Below, piece after piece: positions 35,218 to 44,063 of a DNA stretch of 51,896 bases. Origin of the DNA: an uncultured Microscilla sp. (lineage in GTDB: Bacteria; Bacteroidota; Bacteroidia; Cytophagales; Microscillaceae); NCBI RefSeq assembly GCF_947493425.1, contig NZ_CANLRP010000040.1, positions 1 to 51,896 of the forward strand. Direction: 5' to 3'. The notes beneath the pieces are model-generated. The model was not told the origin of the DNA, ran no database searches, and saw only the letters and a list, made by a program, of their open reading frames with translations. Both the position numbers and the translations under genes were made by a program. The number at the start of each line of letters is the position of its first letter. The stretch's first letter is position 1.

Positions 35218-35900
35218 TGTATCTTAGCTATCAGTTCACTAATCCATTGCTTGAAGCGTGGGCATTTCTGAAGTATAGTATCAAGCCCTACTATAGTGGC
35301 AATATCTTCTCCATCTGCTACTTTATTATATGCTTCTCCATTTGCTTTCAGAATTTTAATTAAACGTTTCGATGGGGCAGTTTCAGGGCTGTCATTAATA
35401 TCTTCGGGGTTTGGAAACCTATTTCTTACTTTTTGTAACTCATCTAATATCTTCACATCATCGTATTGAAACTCAAAACCTTCACTGGAAGAAAATAATA
35501 AAGCTTCGAACTCATGAAGCTGAATATAAGGAATAAAATACCTAGTATCAAGCCCTAATTCCTCTGATAAATAATTGCTCATTCCTTCCTCCAACAACTT
35601 TGCTCCAACAATAGGGTTCTGTTGTTTTACTTTGGCTGCTTCATAATTAGGAAAATGAAGGTTGGGATGAATGCCATAATAATCAAAAAAAGTAGTGACT
35701 ATTTTCCCCTTATCCAACAGATGATTTCTTAACTCTTCTTTAAGTTTAGAAAACTTCACAATACCCCCTCCTGTATGCTTGATAGGAGTAATTCTTATAT
35801 CTACATAAGCTCCTACTTTTTCCTCCAAATAAGGAATCAACAAGGTTGAAAATACTTTTACTTCGGTTTGTCCTTCTACAATACAATGTACTCTTTTCAT
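35211..35900 (-). CDS. DUF4276 protein, TOPRIM-like putative nuclease partner of AAA ATPase
   Basis: 229 aa from MKRVHCIVEG (ATG 4 nt after the ATPase stop; an in-frame Met 8 codons upstream would overlap the ATPase end). The VEGQTE motif at residues 8-13 (Glu9) and the acidic strand end TTFFDYYGI (Asp73), then LHEFEALLFSS near 128, fit the DUF4276 family, proposed to have a TOPRIM-type metal site (EGxTE...D). DUF4276 genes usually follow AAA/ABC-type ATPases like the one here; the pair resembles OLD- and PARIS-type ATPase plus TOPRIM systems. Nuclease activity is inference. Confidence 0.8.
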   Translation of the reverse strand: MKRVHCIVEGQTEVKVFSTLLIPYLEEKVGAYVDIRITPIKHTGGGIVKFSKLKEELRNHLLDKGKIVTTFFDYYGIHPNLHFPNYEAAKVKQQNPIVGAKLLEEGMSNYLSEELGLDTRYFIPYIQLHEFEALLFSSSEGFEFQYDDVKILDELQKVRNRFPNPEDINDSPETAPSKRLIKILKANGEAYNKVADGEDIATIVGLDTILQKCPRFKQWISELIAKIQE

Positions 35901-35904
35901 AGCT

Positions 35905-36984
35905 TTAAAATGGCTGCCCGTCAATCATGTTTTTTTGCCACAAATCGCCTAAACTATAGTCATCCAACCACCTGTCAAGCATCGCACTGTCTAAGTTGTT
36001 AAAAACCGATTGATTGTCTTTTTTATCTACCGTAATAATATCTTCAGGAGAAAAATTACTCACCAAGTTTACTGACTGGGTAGAAATAATAATTTGACTC
36101 TTGGCAGCCGCCTTTTTTATCAATCCAGCCAATTTAGTAATAGCCACTGGATGCAACCCTAGTTCGGGCTCATCAATAATAATTACTTCAGGTAGGTTTG
36201 GCTGCATCAACAGCGTAGCCAAGGCAATAAAACGAATCGTTCCATCAGAAAAATGGCGTGCATTCAACAAAAAATCAGGTTGGCTTTTTTCTCTCCACTC
36301 CAGGTTAATTCGTTCTTCATTTAATCTATCAGGCTGTAATTCAAATCTTTCGAAATAAGGCGCAATAGACTTAATGGTATGTTCTATTCTTTTAAAGTGT
36401 TTGGGGTGTTTCTCTTGCAGTAGATACAGAAATGCAGGTAAATTATCCCCATCTTCCTTCAACATCAAGTTATCGTTTAAACCAGCTGAAGTGCGTAGGC
36501 GGGCATTTTCGCTGGTATCATGAAAATGATATAGTTTAAAGCTTTTGAGGTATTGGCTGACATATTTAGGAACACCCCCTCCTTGTCCACGTTCCTTGAT
36601 ACTCCCTTCTTTTTCATTATATGATATAGATAATTGATACCAAGACTTGTCTGTTTTACAAAACTCTACCCATTCGCTTTCAATAAACAAACTATTACTC
36701 GAAGTAGGTTGCAATGCAATGGTGTATGCATTGTTAGTATCAAACTCAATACGACTTATAATTCTATCCGTGGTTTTACTACCAAAACACAATAAGTTCT
36801 CGGCTCCTTGTTTCATCGTATAATTTTCTAGCCGTTGTTCATAAATATTATCAACCAACTTGAAAAATGATATAAAATTTGATTTACCCACTCCGTTGGC
36901 TCCTATCAACACATTGATGGGGCGTAGGTTTAACTCTAAACCACGAATAGACTTATACCCTTGTATTTCTATTTTATTAATCAT
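35905..36984 (-). CDS. AAA/ABC-type ATPase (AAA_21-like), partner of DUF4276
   Basis: A 359-aa ATPase of the SMC/RecF-like type: N-terminal IEIQGYKSIRGLELNLRPINVL, Walker A GANGVGKS (28-35), ABC signature HFSDGTIRFIAL near 240, Walker B VIIIDEPELGLHP (Asp271-Glu272), and a sensor-like IIISTQSVNLV. No nuclease domain is fused. The DUF4276 gene follows after 4 nt, so both are made together. In known two-gene systems of this layout the ATPase senses phage and releases or activates the TOPRIM effector. The ending is typical of stand-alone members. Confidence in family is high, in defence role moderate. Confidence 0.85.
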   Translation of the reverse strand: MINKIEIQGYKSIRGLELNLRPINVLIGANGVGKSNFISFFKLVDNIYEQRLENYTMKQGAENLLCFGSKTTDRIISRIEFDTNNAYTIALQPTSSNSLFIESEWVEFCKTDKSWYQLSISYNEKEGSIKERGQGGGVPKYVSQYLKSFKLYHFHDTSENARLRTSAGLNDNLMLKEDGDNLPAFLYLLQEKHPKHFKRIEHTIKSIAPYFERFELQPDRLNEERINLEWREKSQPDFLLNARHFSDGTIRFIALATLLMQPNLPEVIIIDEPELGLHPVAITKLAGLIKKAAAKSQIIISTQSVNLVSNFSPEDIITVDKKDNQSVFNNLDSAMLDRWLDDYSLGDLWQKNMIDGQPF

Positions 36985-37031
36985 AACCTACCTACTATTA
37001 TTCGCCACCAAATTGATTTCATAAACACTAT

Positions 37032-37039
37032 CAAAGTTA
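37032..37039 (-). promoter_or_regulatory. Candidate -7 box for the AAA ATPase/DUF4276 operon
   Basis: Minus-strand TAACTTTG matches TAnnTTTG, about 50 nt upstream of the ATPase ATG; the -33 region (TTAG at 20 nt) is imperfect. Confidence 0.4.
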
Positions 37040-37090
37040 AAAACATCTTATTAATGTCCCTAATCTTATTCTTGGTAAATAGCAAACAAA

Positions 37091-37130
37091 CAAAAAAAGG
37101 CTGGTCTAACATTTGGTTAAGCCAGCCTTT
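37091..37130 (-). terminator. Terminator after the DUF4476 gene
   Basis: Minus strand: AAAGGCTGG pairs with CCAGCCTTT around a loop with an inner GGTTAA/TTAGAC partial stem, followed by TTTTTTTG. It separates the DUF4476 gene from the defence-like operon downstream. Confidence 0.8.
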
Positions 37131-37150
37131 ATCAATTATGTAATAAGTAA

Positions 37151-37543
37151 TTATTTTCTCTTATTGATGTACCTCGCCAATGTTTTGCGGGTAGATGAGT
37201 AGGTAAACAACGACACAATCTCGCGATAATTTTCGGGGTCGTGTACATAGTTGTACGCCAGTTTGGCAAACTCTAGTTTGTTGTCTTCAAAATTAAACAA
37301 TTGGATCACAGTTTTAATCTGGCTCACCTTTATACATTGCTTTTGCTTTATAAACGAGGTGGCCATAGTCATTCGATCTTCTTCAAACGACTCTTGCTGT
37401 AATTGTTGCTTATAGGTATTAAAGGTTGCCTCACTTAGTGGTTTTACGCATTTTTGGGCGTAAACAAGTTGCCCTAAACCTACTGCTTCTATACAGGCCA
37501 ACAGTGCCAAAGCAAGAAAACCAGTTTTTATTAAATGTTTCAT
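37151..37543 (-). CDS. DUF4476 secreted protein
   Basis: A 130-aa protein with signal peptide (about 1-29, ending LVYAQ). The remaining helical domain has the DUF4476 pattern: FEEDRMTMATSFIKQKQCIKVSQIKTVIQLFNFEDNKLEFAKLAYNYVHDPENYREIVSLF and ends STRKTLARYI. The family is common in secreted Bacteroidota proteins; its role is unknown. This is a stand-alone copy with no fused domain. Confidence 0.8.
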   Translation of the reverse strand: MKHLIKTGFLALALLACIEAVGLGQLVYAQKCVKPLSEATFNTYKQQLQQESFEEDRMTMATSFIKQKQCIKVSQIKTVIQLFNFEDNKLEFAKLAYNYVHDPENYREIVSLFTYSSTRKTLARYINKRK

Positions 37544-37599
37544 AAGACAATTGCTTAGTTAATTATTCTATAATACGAAGTTTTTGGAGCAATTGCGCT

Positions 37600-37653
37600 A
37601 AAAAACAAAAAAAACCCAAGCCAATTTGTACTTACACAAATAACTCTTGGGTT
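37600..37653 (-). terminator. Terminator-like hairpin in the DUF4476 leader
   Basis: Minus strand: AACCCAAG pairs with CTTGGGTT, with an inner ATTTGT/ACAAAT stem, followed by TTTTTTTTGTTTTTT. It lies 70 nt before the DUF4476 ATG, so it could be an attenuator, the end of a short RNA, or a second trpS terminator. Confidence 0.6.
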
Positions 37654-37866
37654 AAATCAATATCTACAATAGCAAATTGAAAGATATACAAAACTTAGTT
37701 TCGGAAATAATGTTGTTGAAAGATGTTTGGTTGCTAGTAGGAACTTGGGAGTTTCATATAGTACAATGCTTTCTATCAGAAAAAATGACAATCTCATACA
37801 TAAAATATTACTTTATGAATTAATAAAAACATAAAACACTGGTAACCAAACAATTATCTTCACAAA

Positions 37867-37903
37867 AAAGGCAAGATTTTTTATCATAAAAAACATTGCC
37901 TTT
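37867..37903 (-). terminator. Terminator downstream of trpS
   Basis: Minus strand: AAAGGCAA pairs with TTGCCTTT with an inner TTTTTTAT/ATAAAAAA stem, followed by TTTTTTG. The family 2 element sits between it and the trpS stop. Confidence 0.65.
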
Positions 37904-37917
37904 ATATTTTACAGTCA

Positions 37918-38099
37918 GAGTATGTTTAAATTTTGTCTTCGGAGTTAAAAATGATGAGTTTTTTGTGCTGGCGAGGCGTATTTTTAAGTGAATAGCTATT
38001 GACGCAAAAATCAACAAAGTCAGCGCGTAAAAACTGTAAGTCCCGAACTTGTATTCGGGGACACTTTTTTAACCCAGATTATGATTTTTAAACATACTC
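37918..38099. repeat. Family 2 palindromic element, copy 2
   Basis: 182 bp with terminal inverted repeats GAGTATGTTTAAA / TTTAAACATACTC (13 bp, perfect), flanked by TCA on both sides (37915-37917, 38100-38102). The interior matches the reverse complement of copy 1 (GTTAAAAA-TGATG, TTTTTGTGCTGG, TATTGACG-AAAAAT, CCCAGATTAT), but the CCCGAACTTGTATTCGGGG hairpin sits in a different place. It lies 17 bp after the trpS stop. Confidence 0.8.
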
Positions 38100-38116
38100 T
38101 CAATAGTTTGATAAAC

Positions 38117-39106
38117 CTACCTAAAGCCCATCGCTTTTCTTGCCCGATTAAGCACTGGTGTGGCTATGTCACGAGCTTTGGTTTCGCCTTCTACCAGTTT
38201 ACTATGTAAGTCGGTCAGGTTATTCATATAATGATCAAATAGTTCGCGCTGTTTTTCGTATTTGGTCATTATCAACTCTAGCAATTCTTTTTTGGCGTGT
38301 CCATAACCATAATTACCTCTTGCATAGTTTTCACGCATTTTGGTCACTTGGGTATCATTGGCCAACAAACCGTACAGTGCAAATACGTTGCACGTGTCAG
38401 GGTCTTTGGGGTCTTCTAGCGGGGTGCTGTCTGTTTCTATACCCATCACCTGCTTTTTAAGCTTTCCCTTGGGCAAAAATATGTCTATATAGTTGTTATA
38501 AGACTTGCTCATTTTGCGCCCATCGGTTCCCGGAATGGTCATCAGGTCGGCATCAATACGCGCTTCTGGCAATACAAAAATCTCTTCACCATAGTGGTTA
38601 TTTATCCTTTTCGCCACAAAACGGGTAAACTCCAGGTGTTGCTTTTGATCTTTGCCTACTGGTACCACATCGGCATCATACAATAGTATATCGGCAGCCA
38701 TTAGCATAGGGTAAGTAAATAAACCTGCATTTACACTTTCGTCGCCTTCACCTCCCAATGCTTCCGACTTGTCTTTGAACGAGTGGGCAAGTTCCATCCG
38801 TGAAAAGGGCATAAAACAACTCAAGTACCAGGCAAGCTCAGTTACTTCAGGCACTCTTGATTGACGATAAAAGGTATTCTTATTAGTGTCGAAACCAAGC
38901 GCCAACCAAGCAGTAGCTACTGCATTTACATTTTCTTCACGCACTTTTGGGTCTCTTATGGTAGTAAGCGAGTGCATATCTGCAATAAAAAAGAAAGAGT
39001 CATTTTTTGGGTCTTCTGATAGTTCAATACCAGGCTGAATTGCGCCTAGAATGTTTCCCAAATGTGGTCTTCCTGAACTTTGAATGCCAGTGAGTATCCT
39101 TGCCAT
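38117..39106 (-). CDS. trpS: Tryptophanyl-tRNA synthetase
   Basis: A 329-aa class I synthetase of normal length. Motifs: GIQSSGRPHLGNILGA (HIGH-type box HLGN, residues about 15-18), DMHSLTT, the Trp-binding core with the conserved HAHSFKD-like segment (MELAHSFKDKS), and DGRKMSKSYNN (KMSKS box near residue 200). It charges tRNA-Trp. It is monocistronic on the evidence of spacing, with a downstream terminator. Confidence 0.95.
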   Translation of the reverse strand: MARILTGIQSSGRPHLGNILGAIQPGIELSEDPKNDSFFFIADMHSLTTIRDPKVREENVNAVATAWLALGFDTNKNTFYRQSRVPEVTELAWYLSCFMPFSRMELAHSFKDKSEALGGEGDESVNAGLFTYPMLMAADILLYDADVVPVGKDQKQHLEFTRFVAKRINNHYGEEIFVLPEARIDADLMTIPGTDGRKMSKSYNNYIDIFLPKGKLKKQVMGIETDSTPLEDPKDPDTCNVFALYGLLANDTQVTKMRENYARGNYGYGHAKKELLELIMTKYEKQRELFDHYMNNLTDLHSKLVEGETKARDIATPVLNRARKAMGFR

Positions 39107-39655
39107 TTTTATACTAAATTTTTAAATGAAGGTCACAAATATAAGAAATTTTACCAGAAAGGTGAGTTTTGCCTTGCCTCAAGCATTAATTGGCTGCTAA
39201 TCAAAGGCTTACATTTAATATCGAGATTTAAAAGTAGCACCTAAGCATAATTTTTCGTCTTAGAATAAGTTTACAAACCTACAGACAAATGGTTTCTTGT
39301 GTTGATGGATACACCTTAGATTGATTGGGTGGTCAGTAGATCAAGTGCTAACTGCCTGCATATAATACACCATCCATTACTCTACAGCTATATCAAGCTA
39401 AGTTTTTTTAGCACTATTTCTATAATATTAATCAAAATTACGTTGGCTAATATCAAAAAATGGGATTAATTCGTAGCTAAAAAAGTGTTTATCGCAGGTT
39501 ATTCACAAATAACCTTTAAATTTGCTTCTTATTTTTCACTATATCACATTAAAATAGGTACTTTTAAAACACTAAAAAAGCCTATAAAAATAAGTGAGAA
39601 GAGATGATTGAATGTCCCTCATTAATATAAAACAAATAGTTAATTCGATTGTAAT
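39107..39655. other. Gene-free region between trpS and hldD
   Basis: About 550 bp between divergent genes. A dyad GGTTATTCACAAATAACC (39494-39511) lies just before TTTAAATTTG (a TAnnTTTG match), so a possible regulated promoter of hldD. Nothing else is supported. Confidence 0.45.
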
Positions 39656-40621
39656 ATGATTGTAGTTACAGGTGCCGCTGGTTTTATAGGAAGTTGTTTA
39701 ATTAGTAAACTAAATTCCGAAAACTATCAGGCGGTAATCGCAGTAGACAAGTTTGACAACGAAGCTAAGAATAAAAACCTGGAAGGAAAGACCATCAAAG
39801 AGCGAGTTGAACGCAACAAGTTCTTTGATTGGTTTGACAAACACCACGAAGAAGTAGAATTCATTTTTCACATTGGTGCGCGCACAGATACGACCGAGTT
39901 TAATGTTGATATCTTCAACGAACTAAATCTTAACTATACCAAAAAACTTTGGCAATACTGCTGTAAATATCACATCCCGCTAGTTTATGCATCTTCTGCT
40001 GCTACTTATGGTGGTGGCGAACACGGCTACGACGATAGCGAAGAGGTTATACCTAAGCTAAAACCTTTGAATCCTTATGGAGATTCAAAAAATGACTTTG
40101 ATCTTTGGGCACTGCAACAAGATAAAAAACCTTGGTTTTGGGCAGGTCTTAAGTTTTTTAATGTGTACGGTCCTAACGAGTACCACAAAAAGCGTATGGC
40201 ATCGGTAATTTTGCATGCTTTTAATCAAATAAAAGCTACTGATAAAATGAAGCTTTTTCGCTCGCACCGTGCCGATTTTAAAGACGGAGAGCAAAGCCGT
40301 GACTTTGTGTATGTAAAAGATGTGGTGGAAGTAATGATGTTTTTGATGAAACATCGCAAAGACTCTGGTATTTATAACCTGGGTACTGGTCAGGCACGTA
40401 CTTTTCTCGACTTGGTTCGCAATACTTTTAAAGGAATGAGCAAAGAAGAAGACATTTCGTTTATTGATACACCTGAAGATATTAGAGACAAATACCAGTA
40501 CTTTACTGAGGCTAATATGCAAAAGTTGATCAATATTGGGTATGACAAACCTTTCCATTCTCTTGAAGAAGGTGTGCAAGATTACGTAAAAAATTACCTG
40601 ATGGAGCAAAAATACTTTTAA
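39656..40621 (+). CDS. hldD: ADP-L-glycero-D-manno-heptose 6-epimerase
   Basis: A 321-aa short-chain dehydrogenase/epimerase of lipopolysaccharide inner-core heptose synthesis. The NADP-binding loop GAAGFIG (6-12), the Tyr141-x-x-x-Lys145 catalytic pair in NPYGDSKND, and the conserved FNVYGPNEYHKKRMASV (with the second catalytic Lys) and DGEQSRDFVYVKDVV identify it. The enzyme implies heptose-containing LPS; other heptose genes are not in the window. It is monocistronic or followed by aroC. Confidence 0.92.
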   Translation: MIVVTGAAGFIGSCLISKLNSENYQAVIAVDKFDNEAKNKNLEGKTIKERVERNKFFDWFDKHHEEVEFIFHIGARTDTTEFNVDIFNELNLNYTKKLWQYCCKYHIPLVYASSAATYGGGEHGYDDSEEVIPKLKPLNPYGDSKNDFDLWALQQDKKPWFWAGLKFFNVYGPNEYHKKRMASVILHAFNQIKATDKMKLFRSHRADFKDGEQSRDFVYVKDVVEVMMFLMKHRKDSGIYNLGTGQARTFLDLVRNTFKGMSKEEDISFIDTPEDIRDKYQYFTEANMQKLINIGYDKPFHSLEEGVQDYVKNYLMEQKYF

Positions 40622-40634
40622 GATCAATCAATTG

Positions 40635-40687
40635 AAGGTTGATAATTTTCAGCAATTTTCTATTACTTTGCCAAAATTATCAACCTT
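40635..40687. promoter_or_regulatory. Perfect 15-bp inverted repeat upstream of aroC
   Basis: AAGGTTGATAATTTT at 40635-40649 is exactly inverted at 40673-40687, separated by 23 bp that contain TATTACTTTGC, close to the -7 box. It may be an operator, an mRNA 3' hairpin of hldD (14 nt after its stop) or a weak terminator (TTTATCTG follows). Confidence 0.6.
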
Positions 40688-40706
40688 TATCTGTTGATTG
40701 TCAAAC

Positions 40707-41792
40707 ATGAATACTTACGGAAAAGCTTTTAGAATTACCACCTTTGGCGAATCGCACGGCGATGCTATTGGTGTAATCATTGATGGTTGCCCTTCAAACC
40801 TTGCGCTGGATATGGAGTTTATTCAACGTGAACTAAACCGCCGTCGTCCAGGGCAGTCTAAAATAGTGACGCAACGCAAAGAACCTGATCAAGTGCAGGT
40901 CATTTCAGGAATATTTGAAGGAAAAACCACTGGAACCCCTCTTACTTTGGTTATTTGGAACCAAGACGCCAAAAGCAAGGATTACTCGCATATAGCCAAT
41001 CAGTTTCGCCCTTCTCACGCTGATTATACTTATCAGCAAAAATATGGTATTCGTGATTATCGTGGAGGTGGCAGAAGCTCTGCCCGTGAAACAGCCGCAC
41101 GTGTGGCAGCGGGTGCCATTGCCAAGCAAATTTTGTGGCAACAAGGAATCAAAATCACTGCTTATACCTCGCAAGTGGGCAATATCAAACTTACTACTCC
41201 TTATCAACAACTTGACTTTTCTCAAATAGAGCAAAACGATGTGCGCTGCCCCGACCCAACGCTTGCTACCCAAATGGTAGAATGCATAAAAGAAGTGCGC
41301 AAACAAGGAGACACTATAGGTGGGGTAGTAAATGCAGTAATAGAAAACACACCTTCAGGCTTAGGCGAGCCTGTATTTGACAAACTACACGCTGAATTGG
41401 GCAAGGCAATGCTCAGCATAAATGCAGTGAAGGGTTTTGAGTATGGTAGTGGGTTTGATGGGGTAGAAATGCTCGGATCGGCTCATAATGACCTGATATA
41501 TAAGGATGAATCTGGCGAAGCACGCACCCGATCTAACTACTCTGGGGGTATTCAGGGAGGCATTTCCAACGGTGAAGATATTTATTTTAGGGTAGCTTTT
41601 AAACCAGTGGCTACGCTTATGCAAGACCAGGAAAGCCTAAATACCCAAGGTGACAGTGTCACTGTCACTGGTAAAGGTAGACACGACCCTTGTGTGGTGC
41701 CGCGTGCAGTGGTGATTGTAGAGGCGATGGCCGCTTTAGTACTGCTTGATTTTTACCTGAGACACCAACAAACTGTTGAAATAAAACCCTAA
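40707..41792 (+). CDS. aroC: Chorismate synthase
   Basis: 361 aa from ATG 40707; a TTG start nine bases upstream is possible but less likely. It converts EPSP to chorismate with reduced FMN, the last shikimate step. Family motifs: [35 protein letters not shown], the FMN-site [27 protein letters not shown], and [21 protein letters not shown] and [18 protein letters not shown]. Length is normal. No other aro genes are adjacent. Confidence 0.95.
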   Translation: MNTYGKAFRITTFGESHGDAIGVIIDGCPSNLALDMEFIQRELNRRRPGQSKIVTQRKEPDQVQVISGIFEGKTTGTPLTLVIWNQDAKSKDYSHIANQFRPSHADYTYQQKYGIRDYRGGGRSSARETAARVAAGAIAKQILWQQGIKITAYTSQVGNIKLTTPYQQLDFSQIEQNDVRCPDPTLATQMVECIKEVRKQGDTIGGVVNAVIENTPSGLGEPVFDKLHAELGKAMLSINAVKGFEYGSGFDGVEMLGSAHNDLIYKDESGEARTRSNYSGGIQGGISNGEDIYFRVAFKPVATLMQDQESLNTQGDSVTVTGKGRHDPCVVPRAVVIVEAMAALVLLDFYLRHQQTVEIKP

Positions 41793-42007
41793 GTATCCAA
41801 CCCAGAATCGTTCGCTAAAACTAGAAAAATTTTTCGCAAAAAAAAAAGACCAAAATAGTGTGACAATAGGTTTAAAGTGGCTGTTTTGTGCAGAAATTGA
41901 AGGGTTTAAACATATTCTAATCAAATCAACCACTGTAAAACACTTGTTGAAGGACAGGTGTTTTTCTTTATGGTACATTTTGTCTAAATTCAAAAAAAAC
42001 ATATCGC

Positions 42008-43165
42008 ATGCGCAAAAAAATTACTATTATATTATTTCTGCTACTTACTACCATTTTTATGCAGGGCTGCAACTCCAGCTCTAAAACCAGTAAAAGCAAT
42101 GCTACATCAAACAACCCTCAAAACCTGCCCTTAGAGAAAATCAAATTACCTAAAGGTTTTCAGATTTCTATTTTTGCCAATGGAGTAAACGAAGCCCGCT
42201 CAATGGTAAGAGGCGATAAAGGGACTATTTTTGTGGGCAACCGTGGTGGTGGCAATGTGTACGCTGTAGTAGACAATGATAATGATTATAAAGCCGACAA
42301 AGTATACACCATTGCTTCTGGGCTCAACATGCCTTGTGGGGTGGCTTTTCGCAAGGGAAGCTTGTATGTGGCAGAGGTAAGTCGTATTTTGAGGTATGAC
42401 AACATAGAAGCCAACTTAGACAACCCACCCAAACCTGTGGTAGTTTATGATAAGTACCCTACTGATAGGCACCACGGCTGGAAATTCATCGCGTTTGGTC
42501 CTGATGATAAATTGTATGTACCTGTAGGGGCTCCCTGCAATATTTGTGAACGTTTAGAAAACCCTCAATATGCCTCTATTACTCGTATGAACCCAGATGG
42601 CTCTGGCCTGGAGGTGTTTGCCAGTGGTGTACGCAACAGCGTGGGGTTCGACTGGCACCCTGATACCAAAGAGTTGTGGTTTACAGACAATGGACGTGAT
42701 ATGTTAGGCGATGACTTGCCCTCTGATGAGTTGAACCATGCACCTAAGAAAGGGATGCACTTTGGCTACCCCTATTGTCACCAGGGCGACACCAAGGATC
42801 CTAAGTTTGGCGATAAACGCCCTTGCAGTGACTTTACTCCTCCTGCCCAAAAACTAGGGGCACATGTGGCAGCTCTGGGGATGCGATTTTATACAGGCAA
42901 AATGTTTCCGAATGGTTATAATAAAAAAGCTTTCATTGCGATGCACGGTTCTTGGAACCGCAGCAAAAAAGTAGGGTATAAGCTGGCTTTGGTGCAAACC
43001 AAAGAAGGTAAAGTGACTGAATTTGAGACATTTGCTGAGGGTTGGCTTGACCACAAAAAACAACTTGCCTGGGGGCGTCCAGTAGATGTACTGCAAATGC
43101 CTGATGGTTCTTTGTTGGTGTCTGATGACATGGCCAATGTAATTTACCGGATTACTTATAAATAA
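42008..43165 (+). CDS. Sorbosone/glucose dehydrogenase-like beta-propeller lipoprotein
   Basis: A 385-aa protein with lipobox (FMQGC, Cys21) and a PQQ-dependent sugar dehydrogenase (GSDH-type) six-bladed propeller: KLPKGFQISIFANGV, GNRGGGNVYAVVDNDNDYKAD, FGPDDKLYVPVGAPCN, GVRNSVGFDWHPDTKELWFTDNGRD, and C-terminal SWNRSKKVGYKLALV and LPDGSLLVSDDMANVIYRITY. Members oxidise sugars or are adhesive propellers; substrate unknown. Membrane-anchored in the periplasm or on the surface. Confidence 0.8.
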   Translation: MRKKITIILFLLLTTIFMQGCNSSSKTSKSNATSNNPQNLPLEKIKLPKGFQISIFANGVNEARSMVRGDKGTIFVGNRGGGNVYAVVDNDNDYKADKVYTIASGLNMPCGVAFRKGSLYVAEVSRILRYDNIEANLDNPPKPVVVYDKYPTDRHHGWKFIAFGPDDKLYVPVGAPCNICERLENPQYASITRMNPDGSGLEVFASGVRNSVGFDWHPDTKELWFTDNGRDMLGDDLPSDELNHAPKKGMHFGYPYCHQGDTKDPKFGDKRPCSDFTPPAQKLGAHVAALGMRFYTGKMFPNGYNKKAFIAMHGSWNRSKKVGYKLALVQTKEGKVTEFETFAEGWLDHKKQLAWGRPVDVLQMPDGSLLVSDDMANVIYRITYK

Positions 43166-43249
43166 ACTTCTAACCAACTTCTCCCCTGGCTCTATAGGTT
43201 CAGTACTATTGGGTTGGGTGTATTATACGCTAACTTTAGCCACAGACAG

Positions 43250-44002
43250 ATGAAGTCAAACATTGCTCAAGAACTGAAAGATTCATACGATGCTCAATAC
43301 AAAGATCCTCATATAAAAAAATGGCGGGAACTAGGAGCTAAAAATAAAGTTCAAAATATCATTAATATTACCCAAGGTCACTCTTTTGATAAGGTTTTGG
43401 AGGTAGGGTCAGGCGATGGAAGCATTTTACAGGAACTTTCTCGTCAAAATTTCGCTCAGGAACTTTACTCAGTAGAAATCTCTCAAAGTGGAATAGAAGC
43501 CATTCAATCACGTAATATACCACAGCTTAAGAGTGTACAACTTTTTGATGGATATAAGGTACCTTTTGAAGATCATAGTTTTGATTTGGTAATATTGACT
43601 CACGTACTGGAGCACGTAGAGTTTGAACGTTTGCTTTTGCGAGAGTTGAAAAGATTGGCCAAGCGTCAGGTAATTGAGGTTCCTAAAGATTATCGTTTTG
43701 GGGTAGACAAAAAACTTAAGCATTTTCTGGCTTATGGTCATATCAACATGTATACCCCCAGTTCGCTCAGGTTTTTGGTCAAAAGTGAAGGTTTTCGTAT
43801 TCTAAAAAACAGTACGGCCATTTACTCTAAGGATGTATACACTTCTAACAAACGTTCTTTTGCCCAAAAACTAAAAGCCAATATGGTATACCTGGCCAAG
43901 CAAGCCTTGACCCACACGCCTTCTGTTGCGTTCAACCATCGATACATCGACACCATTACTTTGTTTACCGAAAGCAGTGAACAGGGTTTAGATATTATGT
44001 AA
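43250..44002 (+). CDS. SAM-dependent methyltransferase
   Basis: 250 aa from MKSNIAQEL (ATG 43250); a TTG start 12 codons earlier is rejected. Class I methyltransferase fold: VLEVGSGDGSILQEL (SAM-binding, motif I), YSVEISQSG (motif II), and VILTHVLEHVEF (motif IV/V), as in the Methyltransf_11 group. Likely small-molecule or glycan methylation, not DNA. No operon partner is evident; a strong terminator follows. Confidence 0.75.
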   Translation: MKSNIAQELKDSYDAQYKDPHIKKWRELGAKNKVQNIINITQGHSFDKVLEVGSGDGSILQELSRQNFAQELYSVEISQSGIEAIQSRNIPQLKSVQLFDGYKVPFEDHSFDLVILTHVLEHVEFERLLLRELKRLAKRQVIEVPKDYRFGVDKKLKHFLAYGHINMYTPSSLRFLVKSEGFRILKNSTAIYSKDVYTSNKRSFAQKLKANMVYLAKQALTHTPSVAFNHRYIDTITLFTESSEQGLDIM

Positions 44003-44006
44003 AAAC

Positions 44007-44042
44007 AAAAGCCGTTGCTTTTCTTGTGTAGCAACGGCTTTT
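44007..44042. terminator. Bidirectional terminator
   Basis: AAAAGCCGTTGC (44007-44018) pairs with GCAACGGCTTTT (44031-44042). T-tracts on both strands; it lies between the convergent methyltransferase and CCG-domain genes. Confidence 0.85.
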
Positions 44043-44063
44043 TGTTAGACTCTAATAAAACAA

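Larger units (their letters stand above)
37544..38116. other. Gene-free region with two terminators and a family 2 element
   Basis: About 570 bp between trpS and the DUF4476 gene, both on the minus strand. Contains the family 2 element 37918-38099 and two minus-strand terminator-like hairpins (37867-37903 and 37600-37653). The 210 bp between the hairpins has no ORF. Confidence 0.6.
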
